Origin: Bacillus sp. 03113
GTDB lineage: Bacteria > Bacillota > Bacilli > Bacillales > Cytobacillaceae
Assembly (NCBI RefSeq): GCF_006546985.1
Contig: NZ_VATK01000005.1
Coordinates: 171,842-235,841, forward strand
Length of the DNA stretch: 64,000 nucleotides
Direction of reading: 5' to 3'
In this document: positions 45,463 to 54,715 of the stretch, piece by piece
Position numbering within the stretch: position 1 is the first letter of the stretch
How the letters are laid out: each line of letters opens with the position of its first letter
Program-made: the position numbers and the translations under genes
The notes under the pieces: generated by a model
Seen by the model: the letters and a program-made list of their open reading frames with translations, nothing else
What the model was told of the DNA's origin: nothing
Database searches by the model: none

Positions 45463-45532
45463 AATGGAATGTTAAGATTTTCCGTTTACTATTAAAATAA
45501 TGAAAGATGATTGTTAGAAAGTAGGGGGAATA

Positions 45533-46225
45533 ATGGATCAATATAGTGTACTCGTTGTAGATGACGAAAAAGAAATACGGGATGCTATTGAAATTTACTT
45601 AAAAAATGAAGGAGTTAAGGTGTTAAAAGCAAAGGATGGGATTGAAGCTCTAGAGATTTTAAATGAGAACCAAGTCCATCTCATCATTTTAGATATTATG
45701 ATGCCCAAGCTTGATGGGATTTCCGCTACATATAAAATTCGCGAGGAGAAAAACATTCCTATCATTATTTTAAGTGCCAAAAGTGAGGACACTGATAAAA
45801 TATTAGGCCTTCAGGTGGGAGCGGATGATTATGTCACAAAACCGTTCAATCCGATGGAACTTGTTGCTCGTATAAAATCCCAGCTTAGAAGGTATGTAAC
45901 ATTCGGTACATTTGAAGGAATACAAAAAGTGATTGACCTAAATGGTCTTACGTTAGATCAAGCGGCAAAAGAAGTGAAAGTTCATGGAGAGTCTGTGAAA
46001 CTGACGCCAATTGAGTATAAAATTGTTGACTTGCTTATGACAAATGCAGGCAGGGTGTTCTCGATCAACGAAATCTACGAAAGAGTATGGAAAGAGCATG
46101 GCTATAACGCAGAGAACACAGTCGCGGTTCATATTCGAAAAATACGTGAAAAAATTGAAATTGACGCAAAAAATCCAAGATATTTAAAGGTGGTATGGGG
46201 AATTGGATACAAAATGGAAAAATAA
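45533..46225 (+). CDS. OmpR-family response regulator
   Basis: This 230-residue regulator has the receiver (1-115) with DD at 10-11, phospho-acceptor Asp54 in IILDIMMPKLDG, and TKPFNP. A winged-helix OmpR domain (about 130-228) carries VKLTPIEYKIVDLLMTNAGRV-type text and the recognition helix AENTVAVHIRKIREKIE. GGGGGAA precedes the ATG. The kinase starts inside its last codons, and an ECF sigma gene follows, so the three probably form one signalling unit. Confidence 0.92.
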   Translation: MDQYSVLVVDDEKEIRDAIEIYLKNEGVKVLKAKDGIEALEILNENQVHLIILDIMMPKLDGISATYKIREEKNIPIIILSAKSEDTDKILGLQVGADDYVTKPFNPMELVARIKSQLRRYVTFGTFEGIQKVIDLNGLTLDQAAKEVKVHGESVKLTPIEYKIVDLLMTNAGRVFSINEIYERVWKEHGYNAENTVAVHIRKIREKIEIDAKNPRYLKVVWGIGYKMEK

Positions 46226-48398
46226 AACCATCTTTGTTGTGTGGACTATATTGTTTACTTTTGGAATAAGCGGGCTCTTATCTCTTTTTACTCATGGCAG
46301 TTATTATGCTCATCAAGACTATTTCCACACGCCTGAATTTCAAAGCGAGCTCGATCAATTCGCCTCCTATATAACCATGTTTGAAATTAATAGTCTAACA
46401 TTGGAGGAAGCGAAAAAATCAATAACGGTTACAGATGAAGACATTAAGGAGCATCGTTATCGGTATGGAGGTCTGTCAGCGCAGGTTGCAAATATAAAAG
46501 CTCAGTATGAAGACCGAATCAAGGGTGCTCTGGATTCGGGAAATAAAGAGGCAGAGGCAGCCTTTTTAGCCGAAAGAGACTCGAAAATAGATGATATTAC
46601 GAAAAATTTTCAAAGTGATGAGTATGTCAGACCAAAGGTTGTAAAAGAAAAAGAAAAAAGAATGGAAGATTACTATAAGGTGCGGGAACAGTATCGCGCT
46701 GATTATTCGAGATACAAAAAAGCATTCCGTTTTTATTTTGAAAATAGCGAAACCGGTGAAGTTTATACAAATTTATCGGAGGATGAAGCAGCAAAAAACA
46801 AAATAAACGAAAAAAACATGCTATTTGTAACAGATTATACATTGCCGAATTATTCAATAAGTATAACCGGATATGAAGAGGTAATCGATTCATTATTTTC
46901 AAAAACGACAGAAGAAATCGTAGGCCAGATTGCAGTTCCTAAAGCCTTATCATCATCCAACTCATTCATGATCACGTATAAAAGCTATAAGCAGGTTCAA
47001 GTCATATTATTGGTCTCTACTTTGGCAAGTATAATTGCTCTTATTTTATGTTTTTATCTGGCAAAAAAATCGAAATTTATTCCTGCTGAATTTGAAAAAT
47101 GGAGACATTATTATAACAAGCTTCCAATAGACTTAAGAGTACTCTTTGTCATCCTAACAAGCATTGGAGCCATAATCTCTATTTATATTGTATCTACCCA
47201 AATAGTATATGTAATTGATATTTCTTATGATGCTTTTGAATCGTGTATCCTTTTGATTATTTCATCCTGTCTTTGGGGCTTAACTTTTATACAGGGAAAA
47301 TTCCTTACTTCTGAAGCAAAGGATTGGAAAAATGCAAAAAAAGAATGGGAAGAGGCTATTATAAATAGAGCCATTCACAGCCTTAAAGAAGCTTTTTTGA
47401 ATCGAAGAACAGGCACGCAGCTGTTTCTTGTTTTGATCACGGTATTTGGGCTGGGATTAGCCGCCACGATGAGTATCTTTGATCCCATTTTTCAATTTTT
47501 TTATTTGATTTTGCTTGCAATTGTAGGACTTCCAATTTTGATCATCTTGGTCAAGAACATCGGGTATTTTAACCGAATCCTTGAAAAAACGAATGAACTG
47601 TCTGTTGGAAATTTAGGACAGGATCTGCCGGTTTCAGGGAAGTCTGTACTGGCAACGCTTGCTGGAAATATTAACATATTAAAACAAGGAGTAAAAGCGT
47701 CGCAAAGCGAACAAGCAAAGAGCGAACGGCTCAAAACGGAGCTAATAACAAATGTAAGCCATGATTTGCGTACACCTTTAACCTCCATTATTACGTATAC
47801 CGAATTGTTAAAAACGAAAGATTTATCAAGCGAAGATAAAGCTGCCTATCTAGAAATTATAGACCGGAAATCAAAGCGGTTAAAGGTATTAATTGATGAT
47901 TTATTTGAAGTTTCGAAAATGGCAAGCGGTAATATTGAATTATCAAAAGATAAGGTAGATCTCGTTCAACTATTGCAACAGACACTTGCAGAACATGATA
48001 ACACCATAAACGACTCTAGCTTGCAGTTTAGGGTAACAAATACCGAGAAGCCAGTTTATTCCCTTGTTGATGGAAAAAAGCTATGGCGGGTCTTTGATAA
48101 CTTAATTGGAAATATTCTTAAGTATTCACTGGAGCATTCACGCGTTTATATAACAATATCGACAAAGAATGGCCAAGCGATGATTACGTTTAAGAATGTA
48201 TCAAAATATGAGCTTAGTGAAAATAGTGATGAGCTATTCGAACGGTTCAAGCGCGGTGACGTGTCGCGCCATACGGAAGGGTCAGGCCTTGGACTTGCTA
48301 TTGCGAAATCTATTGTAGACCTTCATGAAGGCAGGCTTGATATTGAGACGGATGGCGATTTATTTAAAGTTTGTATTTCTCTAACCCTTGAGGAATAA
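46203..48398 (+). CDS. Sensor histidine kinase with large extracytoplasmic domain
   Basis: The 731-residue kinase has a first membrane helix (9-30), a long, charged, partly coiled outside region (about 35-265), four or five further helices (267-287, 311-340, 347-365, 405-450), a HAMP-like segment, HisKA with phospho-His520 (NVSHDLRTPLTS) and HATPase_c (FKRGDVSRHTEGSGLGLAIAKS, quoted in part GSGLGLAIAK). It begins at TTG 46203, overlapping the regulator by 23 bases behind GGGGA. The C-terminal half resembles VanS-like kinases; the sensory half is not recognised. No nearby ABC transporter suggests a typical antibiotic-sensing module. Confidence 0.88.
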   Translation: MDTKWKNKTIFVVWTILFTFGISGLLSLFTHGSYYAHQDYFHTPEFQSELDQFASYITMFEINSLTLEEAKKSITVTDEDIKEHRYRYGGLSAQVANIKAQYEDRIKGALDSGNKEAEAAFLAERDSKIDDITKNFQSDEYVRPKVVKEKEKRMEDYYKVREQYRADYSRYKKAFRFYFENSETGEVYTNLSEDEAAKNKINEKNMLFVTDYTLPNYSISITGYEEVIDSLFSKTTEEIVGQIAVPKALSSSNSFMITYKSYKQVQVILLVSTLASIIALILCFYLAKKSKFIPAEFEKWRHYYNKLPIDLRVLFVILTSIGAIISIYIVSTQIVYVIDISYDAFESCILLIISSCLWGLTFIQGKFLTSEAKDWKNAKKEWEEAIINRAIHSLKEAFLNRRTGTQLFLVLITVFGLGLAATMSIFDPIFQFFYLILLAIVGLPILIILVKNIGYFNRILEKTNELSVGNLGQDLPVSGKSVLATLAGNINILKQGVKASQSEQAKSERLKTELITNVSHDLRTPLTSIITYTELLKTKDLSSEDKAAYLEIIDRKSKRLKVLIDDLFEVSKMASGNIELSKDKVDLVQLLQQTLAEHDNTINDSSLQFRVTNTEKPVYSLVDGKKLWRVFDNLIGNILKYSLEHSRVYITISTKNGQAMITFKNVSKYELSENSDELFERFKRGDVSRHTEGSGLGLAIAKSIVDLHEGRLDIETDGDLFKVCISLTLEE

Positions 48399-48444
48399 CT
48401 GAGCGGTTTTATTTTAAATGAACTGGATGGGGAGCGGTGATATT

Positions 48445-48960
48445 ATGAGCACTATAAATTTTTCAGAAGTGTATTGTATGTATTATAAAAGGCTGTTTCA
48501 TATAAGTTATTCGATTACAAGAGATATTTATATTGCAGAGGATGTCGTCCACGAAACGTTTATAAAAGCCTTGAAGAAAGTTGAAACGATTGAAGAAGAA
48601 AGCAAAATAGGTGCTTGGCTCTCCATGATTGCAACTAGAACTGCGATTGATTTTGTGCGTAGAGAAAGAAAAAAGAAAGGAATCCCGATGGAGCAGAATA
48701 TGCTTGAAAGCCTAGGGAAAGAAATGAAACAAAACGTGGAAGAGGAAGCAGAAGTTGAAATGTTGGTGGAGCAAGTTAATATTGCAATAAAGAGCTTAAC
48801 TTTTGAGTATCAGGATGTACTTATGCTTAAGCTAGGGCATGGTTTAAAGGAAAATGAAATCGCCCACGTCCTTAACTTAAAGCCTAGTACTGTTAAAACA
48901 AGGATTTACAGAGCAAGGAAACAACTAAAACAATTGTTTCTTGTGCATATTAGTGCTTAA
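48445..48960 (+). CDS. ECF-type RNA polymerase sigma factor
   Basis: The 171-residue protein has region 2 (YYKRLFHISYSITRDIYIAE, DVVHETFIKALKKV; about 10-75) and region 4 (LTFEYQDVLMLKLGHGLKENEIAHVLNLKPSTVKTRIYRARKQLK, quoted in part LNLKPSTVKTRIYRAR; about 110-165) with no region 1 or 3. The start is ATG 48445 behind GGGGAGCGGTGAT; an in-frame ATG 27 bases earlier is less supported. It follows the kinase by 46 bases. No anti-sigma gene is adjacent, so the two-component system may replace that control. Confidence 0.88.
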   Translation: MSTINFSEVYCMYYKRLFHISYSITRDIYIAEDVVHETFIKALKKVETIEEESKIGAWLSMIATRTAIDFVRRERKKKGIPMEQNMLESLGKEMKQNVEEEAEVEMLVEQVNIAIKSLTFEYQDVLMLKLGHGLKENEIAHVLNLKPSTVKTRIYRARKQLKQLFLVHISA

Positions 48961-49038
48961 CATTAATAGCCATTATGAAAGTTTATGTTATTTATTATAT
49001 AGTTAAATCTTTTTTCGGTAATACTTTTTTAATATAAA

Positions 49039-49083
49039 AAAGCTCAATTCATCTCATAGCAGAGTGAATTTGAGCTTTTTTTG
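49039..49083. terminator. Bidirectional terminator, second near-identical copy
   Basis: The stem AAAAAGCTCAAATTC-type (AAAGCTCAATTC with GAATTTGAGCTTT) has T runs on both strands and serves the sigma gene and the convergent zwf. Its first 21 bases equal 45294-45314. Confidence 0.88.
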
Positions 49084-49089
49084 TATATG

Positions 49090-50592
49090 CTAGCAGCTTT
49101 CTACATCTAAATCAGAGACAGGCCACCAGAAGAATCCGTCTTTTTCAAGAAGCTCATCAGCCTCTTTAGGACCCATTGTGTTTGATTCGTAGTTCGGGAA
49201 GCATTCTGCTTTCGTGCTTTCCCATACTGCAGAAATCTTATCTACAAAGTTCCATGAAAGAGCTACTTCATCCCAATGAGTGAAGTTTGTTGCATCACCG
49301 CGCATGCAGTCAAATAAAAGCTTCTCATAGGCTTCTGGTGTGTTAATTCCGTCAATTCCTTTGTTTGCAAAGTTAAGCTTAACTGGAGTTGTTTCCATAT
49401 TTTGGCCTGATTTCTTCGCATTTAAATGAAGCGTAATGCCTTCTTCAGGTTGAATATGAATAACTAGCAAGTTTGGATTTAATGTTTCTTCTGTTTGGTA
49501 ATATAAATTCATCGGAATATCTTTAAACTGGATCACGATTTTCGTTGATTTTGACTCCATTCGTTTCCCAGTTCGGATATAAAAAGGAACTCCTGCCCAG
49601 CGGAAGTTATCAATCATTAGCTTTCCTGCTACAAAGGTTTCTGTATTTGAATTTTTGTCAACCATAGGCTCGTTATTATAGGCAGGAAGATCTTCTCCAT
49701 TTACTTGACCTGATCCATATTGACCGCGAACAAAATACTCTCGCACGGTTTTACCTTCGATTGGTCTGAAGGCTCTAAATACTTTAACCTTCTCAGATCT
49801 AATTTCATCTGTTGTAAGGCGGATAGGAGGCTCCATCGCAAGTAACGCAACCATTTGAAGCAAGTGGTTTTGAACCATATCTCTTAGCGCCCCACTTGTT
49901 TCGTAATAACGACCGCGTTCTTCAACACCAAGAACCTCACTTGATGTTACTTGGATATTTGAAATATAGCGATTGTTCCATAAAGGTTCAAAAAGAGCAT
50001 TTGCAAAGCGTATAACTTCAATATTTTGGACCATTTCTTTTCCAAGATAGTGGTCAATACGATAAATTTCCTTTTCGGAAAATGCTTGTCTAATTTGTTT
50101 ATTAAGCTCTTTAGCAGATTCTAGATCATGACCGAAAGGTTTTTCAATGACAAGACGTTTAAAGCCAGAAACATCGGTTAATCCATCTTCTTTTAAGTGG
50201 ATCGCGATCGTTCCAAAGAACTCTGGAGCCATTGCTAGATAGAAAATTCGATTTCCTTCTAATTGGTACTGATGATCAAGCTTTTCTGCTAGTTGTTTTA
50301 GCTCAGCATATGAGCTTGAATCTGTTACATCATGGGAATGGTAGTAAAAATGAGAAGAGAATTGCTCTCTTTGAGTTGCTTCTCCATTTTCATTCGCTAC
50401 CGATTTTTGTACATTTTGCTGAAATTCTTCGTTTGTTAGTGTTCTTCTACCTACTCCAACAACAGCAAAGTTTTCAGATAGCTTTCCTTTTTTATATAAT
50501 CGATATATCGAAGGAAACAGCTTTCGTTTTGCTAAATCCCCTGTTGCGCCAAAAATCATGATTAGTGCAGTTGGTTTTTCATTCTGTTTCAC
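49090..50592 (-). CDS. zwf: Glucose-6-phosphate dehydrogenase
   Basis: Zwf oxidises glucose 6-phosphate with NADP+ at the entry to the pentose phosphate pathway. The NADP motif IFGATGDLAKRKL is near residues 12-24, and the active-site RIDHYLGKEMVQNI is near 175-188. The ORF runs to an ATG at 50655, but AAGAGGT lies before GTG 50592 and the following KQNEKPTALIMIFGATG aligns with the known start, so 500 residues are called (489 in B. subtilis). It is convergent with gndA and divergent from rnz, as in B. subtilis, but an island separates it from gndA. Confidence 0.95.
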   Translation of the reverse strand: MKQNEKPTALIMIFGATGDLAKRKLFPSIYRLYKKGKLSENFAVVGVGRRTLTNEEFQQNVQKSVANENGEATQREQFSSHFYYHSHDVTDSSSYAELKQLAEKLDHQYQLEGNRIFYLAMAPEFFGTIAIHLKEDGLTDVSGFKRLVIEKPFGHDLESAKELNKQIRQAFSEKEIYRIDHYLGKEMVQNIEVIRFANALFEPLWNNRYISNIQVTSSEVLGVEERGRYYETSGALRDMVQNHLLQMVALLAMEPPIRLTTDEIRSEKVKVFRAFRPIEGKTVREYFVRGQYGSGQVNGEDLPAYNNEPMVDKNSNTETFVAGKLMIDNFRWAGVPFYIRTGKRMESKSTKIVIQFKDIPMNLYYQTEETLNPNLLVIHIQPEEGITLHLNAKKSGQNMETTPVKLNFANKGIDGINTPEAYEKLLFDCMRGDATNFTHWDEVALSWNFVDKISAVWESTKAECFPNYESNTMGPKEADELLEKDGFFWWPVSDLDVESC

Positions 50593-50999
50593 TTTAATGG
50601 ACCTCTTTTCATTCAAAATATGTATTTGTAAATAGCAAATGAATTCCTTTTTCATACTTGATAGAGTCTAGTGTTAAAAACATCTGTACAGATATAGAAT
50701 TTTATCGGTTTCTAAGCTATTTAGCAAATATAATGCAACAAAAAAATGATTTTTTCTTTAAATGAATCAAATTTTCACAAAATATTCATTTGACAAAATT
50801 TTTTTTATTATACACTAAAAATCGTGTTTGTTGTGAAAATTTTTTTTAGAAAAATCAGTAAGTATGACAAAACTAACAAAATCCAACAGAAAATTGAGTT
50901 TGAATGAGACTACAAGTATTCTTTAAAGAATTACGGAGCAAGAATTCATAGAACTGTGGTATAGTAATTATGAAATTGCTTTAAAGGGGATCGGAGATT
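50593..50999. other. zwf-rnz divergent intergenic region
   Basis: The region is very AT-rich, with no gene. TTGACA at about 50792 and TATACACT downstream of it are promoter-like, but the spacing is short. TATAGT at about 50961 could be the -10 box of rnz. Confidence 0.45.
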
Positions 51000-51926
51000 A
51001 TGGATTTATTTTTTCTAGGTACTGGAGCAGGTGTTCCAGCAAAGGTACGTAACGTTACCTCAGTTGCTTTAAAGCTATTAGAGGAACGAGGGGCTATTTG
51101 GCTATTTGATTGTGGTGAAGCTACACAACATCAAATTTTACATACATCGATCAAGCCGAGAAGAATTGAAAAAATTTTTATTACTCATCTTCATGGAGAC
51201 CATCTTTATGGACTCCCAGGTCTTTTATCTAGCAGATCCTTTCAAGGAGGAGAAACAGAGGTAACTGTTTTTGGTCCTAAAGGATTAAAGGAATATATTC
51301 ATGTAAGCCTTTCAATAAGTCAAACGTATCTAAAATACCCACTGAAGGTAATCGAAATAGAAGAAGGGTTCATTTTTGAAGACGAGCAGTTTTTAGTTGA
51401 AGCTCGTTTACTAGATCATGGGATACCATCCTACGGATATCGTGTCGTTGAAAAGGATCGACCGGGAACTTTGATGGTTGATAAATTAATGGCTGCAGGT
51501 ATTAAGCCTGGTCCTGTCTATAAAAAAATAAAAAATGGTGAAAATGTTACTTTGGAAAATGGTACGGTGGTTGATGCTAATCAGTTTGTAGGACCAGATC
51601 AAAAGGGGAGAATCGTCACGGTTTTAGGAGATACACGCACTTGTGAAGCAGCTTCTTTACTTGCAAAAGACGCAGACATTCTTGTTCATGAAGCAACTTT
51701 TTCAAAAGGTGAGGAACACTTAGCTTACGAATACTATCACTCAACAACTTATCAGGCAGCAAAAACGGCTCAAAAAGCGAAAGTAAAAAAGCTATGTTTA
51801 ACACATATTAGTGCAAGGTATGATCGCAGTTCATGGGTGCAGCTTGTAAATGAGGCAAAAACAATATTTGAACAAACGGAGATCGCAGAGGATTTCAAAG
51901 AAATACATATTCCTGCAAAAGACTGA
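51000..51926 (+). CDS. rnz: Ribonuclease Z (tRNA 3' endonuclease)
   Basis: RNase Z cuts tRNA precursors lacking an encoded CCA immediately after the discriminator base. The metallo-beta-lactamase zinc motif [15 protein letters not shown] is near residues 61-75. The flexible arm that binds tRNA ([26 protein letters not shown], quoted in part [16 protein letters not shown]) is near 160-180, and GDTRTCE, HEATF and THISARY supply further ligands. The length of 308 matches the family (307). AAAGGGGATCGGAG precedes the ATG. Confidence 0.95.
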   Translation: MDLFFLGTGAGVPAKVRNVTSVALKLLEERGAIWLFDCGEATQHQILHTSIKPRRIEKIFITHLHGDHLYGLPGLLSSRSFQGGETEVTVFGPKGLKEYIHVSLSISQTYLKYPLKVIEIEEGFIFEDEQFLVEARLLDHGIPSYGYRVVEKDRPGTLMVDKLMAAGIKPGPVYKKIKNGENVTLENGTVVDANQFVGPDQKGRIVTVLGDTRTCEAASLLAKDADILVHEATFSKGEEHLAYEYYHSTTYQAAKTAQKAKVKKLCLTHISARYDRSSWVQLVNEAKTIFEQTEIAEDFKEIHIPAKD

Positions 51927-52543
51927 AGTTGGAAAAATAGAAAATTATGTAGATTGTCTACTCAATCTGATTCGTACAAATGTTACTTCTAAGATTTTGA
52001 AAAACGTAAAGAAGAACATTTTCAAGCATTGAAAGTACCTCTATAGCAAATTTTGTTTTTTTCGGAAATCATATTCGTTAAGGATTCGAAGAGGGTAGTA
52101 ATCAGTAAGTTGTCAATACTATGAAAAATAATAAAGGCTGGATACGAGTTTCTCCTTCTAGAGAGGCATCTAAATGAAGGATATAGGTTTGTATCTAGGA
52201 ATGATTAATTCATAACAATTTGCATTTGAACTAAACCGGTACACTATTAAATAAGGACCTCCAACAGAGGTCCTTTGATTATACCGATTGTTATCAACAT
52301 TATTTATCCGTTTCATTAATTAAAGAACATTTTCAAAAACAACTTCTTCAACAAACTGTAAAATAAATAAGTAAAGAAAACTCCCGTTTTATATTATCAT
52401 TCAGAAGTTTATGATAAACGATCTGATTTTATAAACTGGGAAATCCTTATCAAAAAAGAGTGTGTTTGATAAACTTAATTTTCTGAATTTTTTGATCAAA
52501 AAACGATAGCATGATTCGATTTTGATTCGTATAGTATTTTATA
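51927..52543. other. Long intergenic region between rnz and the aldo-keto reductase
   Basis: No gene is supported in these 617 bases. They contain one clear hairpin (52253-52275). The rest is AT-rich, with many stop codons in all frames. This is the left border of the more GC-rich acquired pair. Confidence 0.5.
52253..52275. terminator. Hairpin terminator in the rnz-AKR gap
   Basis: AAGGACCTC and GAGGTCCTT pair perfectly around CAACA. The T run is short on the plus strand. Confidence 0.5.
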
Positions 52544-53569
52544 TTATTTTTGGCGAATCGCTTCCATGACTTGCGGGTCTAACAGAGCTTCCGTGAACCA
52601 GTTCGGGTACAAAGCCGCTGGACGGGTGAGATCATCCAAGACAGTGAGTTCTTCCGAACATAGTGAAAGGTTGACAGCCTTTAGATTGTCTTCCAACTGT
52701 TTTATGTTGCTAGAACCGAGCAATACGGTGGACACATGGGACTGGGCCAGCAGCCAGGACAGGGATACTTGTGCAGGCGAGGCGCCATGTGAATCTGCGA
52801 TCTCACGCAGTTTGTCAACCACTTGGAATCCCCACTCTTTATTGAGCGGGATGAAATCAAAGCCGCTGAGCCGATTGTTTGGATTGGTCAGATTATCACG
52901 GTTATATTTTCCGCTCAGAAAGCCGCTCGCTAGAGGGCTCCATACCATGAGTCCAACTCCACTTGCTTTTAGAAATGGAGCTACTTCATGCTCAATGTCG
53001 CGCCCGACCAGAGAATAATACATTTGGCTTGTGATGAACTGCGCCCAACCGTGATCTTTTTGCATTTGCAACGCTTTTGCAGCCATCCAAGCTGGCCAGT
53101 TCGAGTACCCGATGTAGCGTACTTTTCCAGAGCGTACTAGATCATTTAACGCTTCAAGCGTTTCTTCCAGCGGCGTGAGCGGATCGGTTTTGTGCACGAT
53201 GTACAGATCGATCGTATCGGTACCCAAACGCTTTAAGCTCGCTTCACAGGAGTCCATGAGATGTTTGCGGGAGAGACCTGTCTGGATCAACCCTCTGCCT
53301 ATTCGCATGCCGACTTTTGTAGAAATGATTACCTCGTGTCTATGTTCTTTAAGTAGTTTTCCTAACATGATTTCGCTCTGTCCGTCAGCATACGCATCGG
53401 CTGTATCAAAAAAGTTTATACCCAATGCCAAAGCGCGGTCAACCATTGCTTTGGCATCGTTCTGGTTTACTTTGTATACGCTCGGGATGTTTCCCGAACC
53501 AAATGTCATTGTTCCAAAAGCCAGTTTTGAAACCACCAGTCCCGTATTTCCTAGAAGCGTATATTTCAT
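52544..53569 (-). CDS. Aldo/keto reductase
   Basis: This 341-residue (beta/alpha)8 oxidoreductase reduces carbonyls with NADPH. The catalytic tetrad is visible: Asp in NFFDTADAYADG, Tyr in the same helix, Lys in IISTKVGMRIG (about 82-92) and His in LYIVHKTDPLTP. The C-terminal NADPH site reads VLLGSSNIKQLEDNL. Its base composition is visibly richer in G and C than the neighbours. It lies directly downstream of an AraC-type regulator on the same strand, so it is probably that regulator's target. The substrate is unknown. Confidence 0.92.
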   Translation of the reverse strand: MKYTLLGNTGLVVSKLAFGTMTFGSGNIPSVYKVNQNDAKAMVDRALALGINFFDTADAYADGQSEIMLGKLLKEHRHEVIISTKVGMRIGRGLIQTGLSRKHLMDSCEASLKRLGTDTIDLYIVHKTDPLTPLEETLEALNDLVRSGKVRYIGYSNWPAWMAAKALQMQKDHGWAQFITSQMYYSLVGRDIEHEVAPFLKASGVGLMVWSPLASGFLSGKYNRDNLTNPNNRLSGFDFIPLNKEWGFQVVDKLREIADSHGASPAQVSLSWLLAQSHVSTVLLGSSNIKQLEDNLKAVNLSLCSEELTVLDDLTRPAALYPNWFTEALLDPQVMEAIRQK

Positions 53570-53667
53570 GTTTAAGATCCTCCTTTTGGGAATGTTATTC
53601 TCTCGACAATTTCAGTTTAAACAATAGAAGAAAAATTTTCTTGAACAGAATGAGCAGTTTTTTGTAC

Positions 53668-53705
53668 AAAAAAACCACAACAAGCCGTAAGGACAGGTGT
53701 TGTGG
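53668..53705 (-). terminator. Terminator after the AraC-type gene
   Basis: On the minus strand CCACAACA pairs with TGTTGTGG followed by TTTTTTT, directly after the stop codon. The downstream reductase therefore probably has its own promoter in the 100-base gap. Confidence 0.85.
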
Positions 53706-54557
53706 TCAACGGTTAAGGAGAAATTCTCTTGGTGTTGCCCCTACAATTTTTTTAAAGTGGCGGTTCATGTGGCTTTGATCTGCAAATCCGAGCTGAACAG
53801 CAATTTCACCCATGGAATATTTTTGGCTTTGAATTAGTACCTTTGCCTTCTGCACTCGCAAATGGATGAAATACTTATGTGGTGTCAATCCGGTCATTTG
53901 CTTAAAAAGCCGAACCAGGTGGGAAGCACTCATGTTTGCAACTTCAGCGAGTTCATCTAGCGAAATGTCGCGTGCTAAATTGGTGTGCATATATTCGATT
54001 ACACGGGAAATTTGCTTGTTCGATAATTTGTTCAGGTATAAAGATGGTTTGCTTCGTCCCGATGTGTAGTTTTGCAGCAAGTGGATAGCCAGTAGATTGA
54101 CAAGGGAGTCGAGATACAATTGGCCGCTTGCTCCTTCATTCTGTAATTCGTCAGCAAGCCACTGGCTGATTTGAAAGAGTTTCTGATCCTGCAATTGTAA
54201 TTTGTGTTGAAGTTCCACATTTCCTGAGATATGGAAATCGGTTTTTAAGGCTACTTCTTGGAGAAAAGACGGAGACAAATTCATTCGGTAAAAAGAAAGT
54301 TTATCCTCCCAACGGCAATAACTCATCTCACCAGCAGAAAATAGATTGATGTTGCCTGGTTGTGCTATGCCTTCGCCGAAATAGCCGTCTGTACGCTCTA
54401 AGACTTTAACCGGTATAGGTGTAGCATGAATGACAATTAGATGCTCCGACAGGGCGGGTTCGTATGCTTCTTGTGGAGTGACATCTTCCCATTTAGAAAA
54501 AGAAAGGTCTTTCCAGCCTAGAAGATTGCTGTTGAGAACAAGTCCGTTGTTATCGAT
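53706..54557 (-). CDS. AraC-family regulator without a canonical start codon
   Basis: The DNA-binding part is complete: two helix-turn-helices in ISLDELAEVANMSASHLVRLFKQ and MGEIAVQLGFADQSHMNRHFKK-type text. The first in-frame ATG (54326) would cut off most of the sensor domain, yet the frame is open and protein-like for 77 more codons (GYFGEGIAQPGNINLFSAGE is a typical cupin-like arm). AAGGGGGA, seven bases before ATC at 54555-54557, marks the expected start. Either ATC is used as a rare start, or an ATG mutated and the gene is weakened. The region is GC-richer than the backbone, like the adjacent reductase it likely controls. Confidence 0.7.
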   Translation of the reverse strand: MDNNGLVLNSNLLGWKDLSFSKWEDVTPQEAYEPALSEHLIVIHATPIPVKVLERTDGYFGEGIAQPGNINLFSAGEMSYCRWEDKLSFYRMNLSPSFLQEVALKTDFHISGNVELQHKLQLQDQKLFQISQWLADELQNEGASGQLYLDSLVNLLAIHLLQNYTSGRSKPSLYLNKLSNKQISRVIEYMHTNLARDISLDELAEVANMSASHLVRLFKQMTGLTPHKYFIHLRVQKAKVLIQSQKYSMGEIAVQLGFADQSHMNRHFKKIVGATPREFLLNR

Positions 54558-54715
54558 GTTGATTCCCCCTTGAATTTGTATTGTATATTCACTTCATTAT
54601 AAAGGAAAATCGGAAATCTATATTTCCTAGTTTCAAGGTAGCACGATTTTCATGAAAATCGTGCTAAATGATTCAAAAATCAACAGAGTTATTTAATCTA
54701 GTCTAAAAAGAAATA

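Noticed and set aside
53175..53778. Long plus-strand frames across the aldo-keto reductase and AraC genes
   Set aside because: They are shadows of clearly recognisable minus-strand genes in GC-richer DNA, where chance open frames are longer.
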